Assembly: GCA_950071875.1 (NCBI GenBank)
Contig: CATMNW010000174.1
Coordinates: forward strand, 1 to 5,741
Length of the DNA stretch: 5,741 nucleotides
Source of the DNA: an uncultured Erythrobacteraceae bacterium
GTDB taxonomy: Bacteria; Pseudomonadota; Alphaproteobacteria; Sphingomonadales; Sphingomonadaceae
Direction: 5' to 3'
Below, one piece after another: positions 5,149 through 5,741 of this stretch. Position 1 is the first letter of the stretch. Each line of letters opens with the position of its first letter. Below the pieces are notes generated by a model. The model was given only the letters and a program-made list of their open reading frames with translations. It was not told the origin of the DNA and did no database searches. The position numbers were made by a program, and so were the translations under genes.

Positions 5149-5741
5149 TTAAATGAATGGTCTAGGTCTATTGTTTTCGAGATCGAACTGCGCAAAGTCC
5201 GCCGCTCTCTTCATGTCGGGCACGCAAACCTGTCGGGATTTCCATTCGACCAGCCCCTCCCGCTCCAGTTGGCGGATAGTCCGGTTGGTATGCACCAGCG
5301 AAAGGCCGAGCATATCGGCAATCTGCGCCTGGGTGATAGGCAGGGCCAGAACATTGGAATCACTGGCGAGGCAGGTGGAAAGCGCTCTTTCGAGCAGCCA
5401 GACTGCCAGGTAGGTCACTCGCTCGCGCGCATTACGCTGGCCCAGTGACACGATATGGCCTTCGAGCGCGGTTTCCTCTTTCGCCGCCAGCCAGGTTATG
5501 TCGTAGCCAAGGCTGGGATGTTGGGCGATCAGCCGTTCGAAATCACCACGCCTGAACTGGCATAACCGTGCGTCGACCAATGCTTCGATCGCGTGGCTGG
5601 ATGGCTCGTCGAAAGCCCCCTGAAGGCCGATCAGGTCACCCGGAAACATGAAATTGACGATCTGGCGGCGTCCATCGTCCAGCGAGCGCGAGCGGATCAA
5701 CACCCCTTCGAGAACCGTATAGAGACGTGTGTTCGACGTCC
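5149..5741 (-). CDS. Crp/Fnr-family transcriptional regulator, N-terminus outside window
   Basis: The frame is open from the window edge to the TAA at 5151-5149, giving 196 full residues. The GTG at 5703 is not the start: upstream codons read TSNTRLYTVLEG and continue the cyclic-nucleotide-binding-like beta barrel, matching the usual LYxVLEG pattern of the family. Next come LDDGRRQIVNFMFPGDLIGL (visible 20-39), the dimer helix region (about 85-125), and a winged helix-turn-helix, LPITQAQIADMLGLSLVHTN plus RTIRQLEREGLV (133-164). The recognition helix carries LVHTNRT, not the E..SR of classical CRP and FNR, so the DNA site probably differs from TGTGA or TTGAT. No cluster of cysteines for an FNR-type iron-sulfur centre is visible, though the N-terminus is missing. 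The effector is unknown. It is convergent with the response regulator, and its stop lies about 125 bp before the strong terminator. Confidence 0.88.
   Translation of the reverse strand, partial: TSNTRLYTVLEGVLIRSRSLDDGRRQIVNFMFPGDLIGLQGAFDEPSSHAIEALVDARLCQFRRGDFERLIAQHPSLGYDITWLAAKEETALEGHIVSLGQRNARERVTYLAVWLLERALSTCLASDSNVLALPITQAQIADMLGLSLVHTNRTIRQLEREGLVEWKSRQVCVPDMKRAADFAQFDLENNRPRPFI

Noticed and set aside
4611..5195. 194-codon minus-strand open frame
   Set aside because: It runs through the terminator hairpin, antisense across the receiver gene, and starts inside the crp/fnr gene. No domain is recognisable.
5701..5703. GTG at 5703 as start of the crp/fnr gene
   Set aside because: The frame stays open to the window edge and the upstream residues RLYTVLEG match the family, so the gene is simply cut by the window.

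Overview
The window reads as ordinary chromosome from a high-GC alphaproteobacterium. The best guess is a sphingomonad (Sphingomonadales, perhaps Erythrobacteraceae). This rests on the style of the LptF/LptG and Crp/Fnr proteins, the codon use, and a textbook EcfG-type (general stress response) promoter, GGAAC-N17-CGTT. The taxonomic assignment is inference from recall; no search was run.

Layout. Positions 1-1941 (+) hold a tight operon: the 3' end of lptF, complete lptG (10-bp gap), and a GNAT acetyltransferase whose ATG overlaps the lptG stop (ATGA). LptF and LptG are the membrane permease halves that move lipopolysaccharide out of the inner membrane. Convergent to this operon, with only 5 bp between stop codons, is a membrane fatty acid desaturase (1947-3044, -). 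A 150-bp divergent intergenic region (3045-3194) separates it from a 387-residue protein with two GNAT-like halves (3195-4358, +). Next comes a free-standing receiver-domain response regulator (4479-4910, +) with its own EcfG-type promoter at 4407-4432. The right end holds a Crp/Fnr-family regulator on the minus strand, cut by the window edge (5149-5741).

The most interesting part is the 238-bp gap between the response regulator and the crp/fnr gene. On the minus strand it contains, in order, a GGAAC-N16-CGTA promoter-like element, a stem-loop that exposes a CCCCCCCTCCC loop resembling an anti-Shine-Dalgarno sequence, and a 15-bp perfect hairpin followed by six T. Together these look like an undescribed small RNA of about 90 nt. 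It may belong to the same stress regulon as the neighbouring response regulator. This is a hypothesis from sequence layout only.

Themes. Several genes concern the cell envelope (LPS export, lipid desaturation), and the right end carries regulators (receiver protein, Crp/Fnr, candidate sRNA). I saw no mobile elements, CRISPR arrays, tRNA or rRNA genes.
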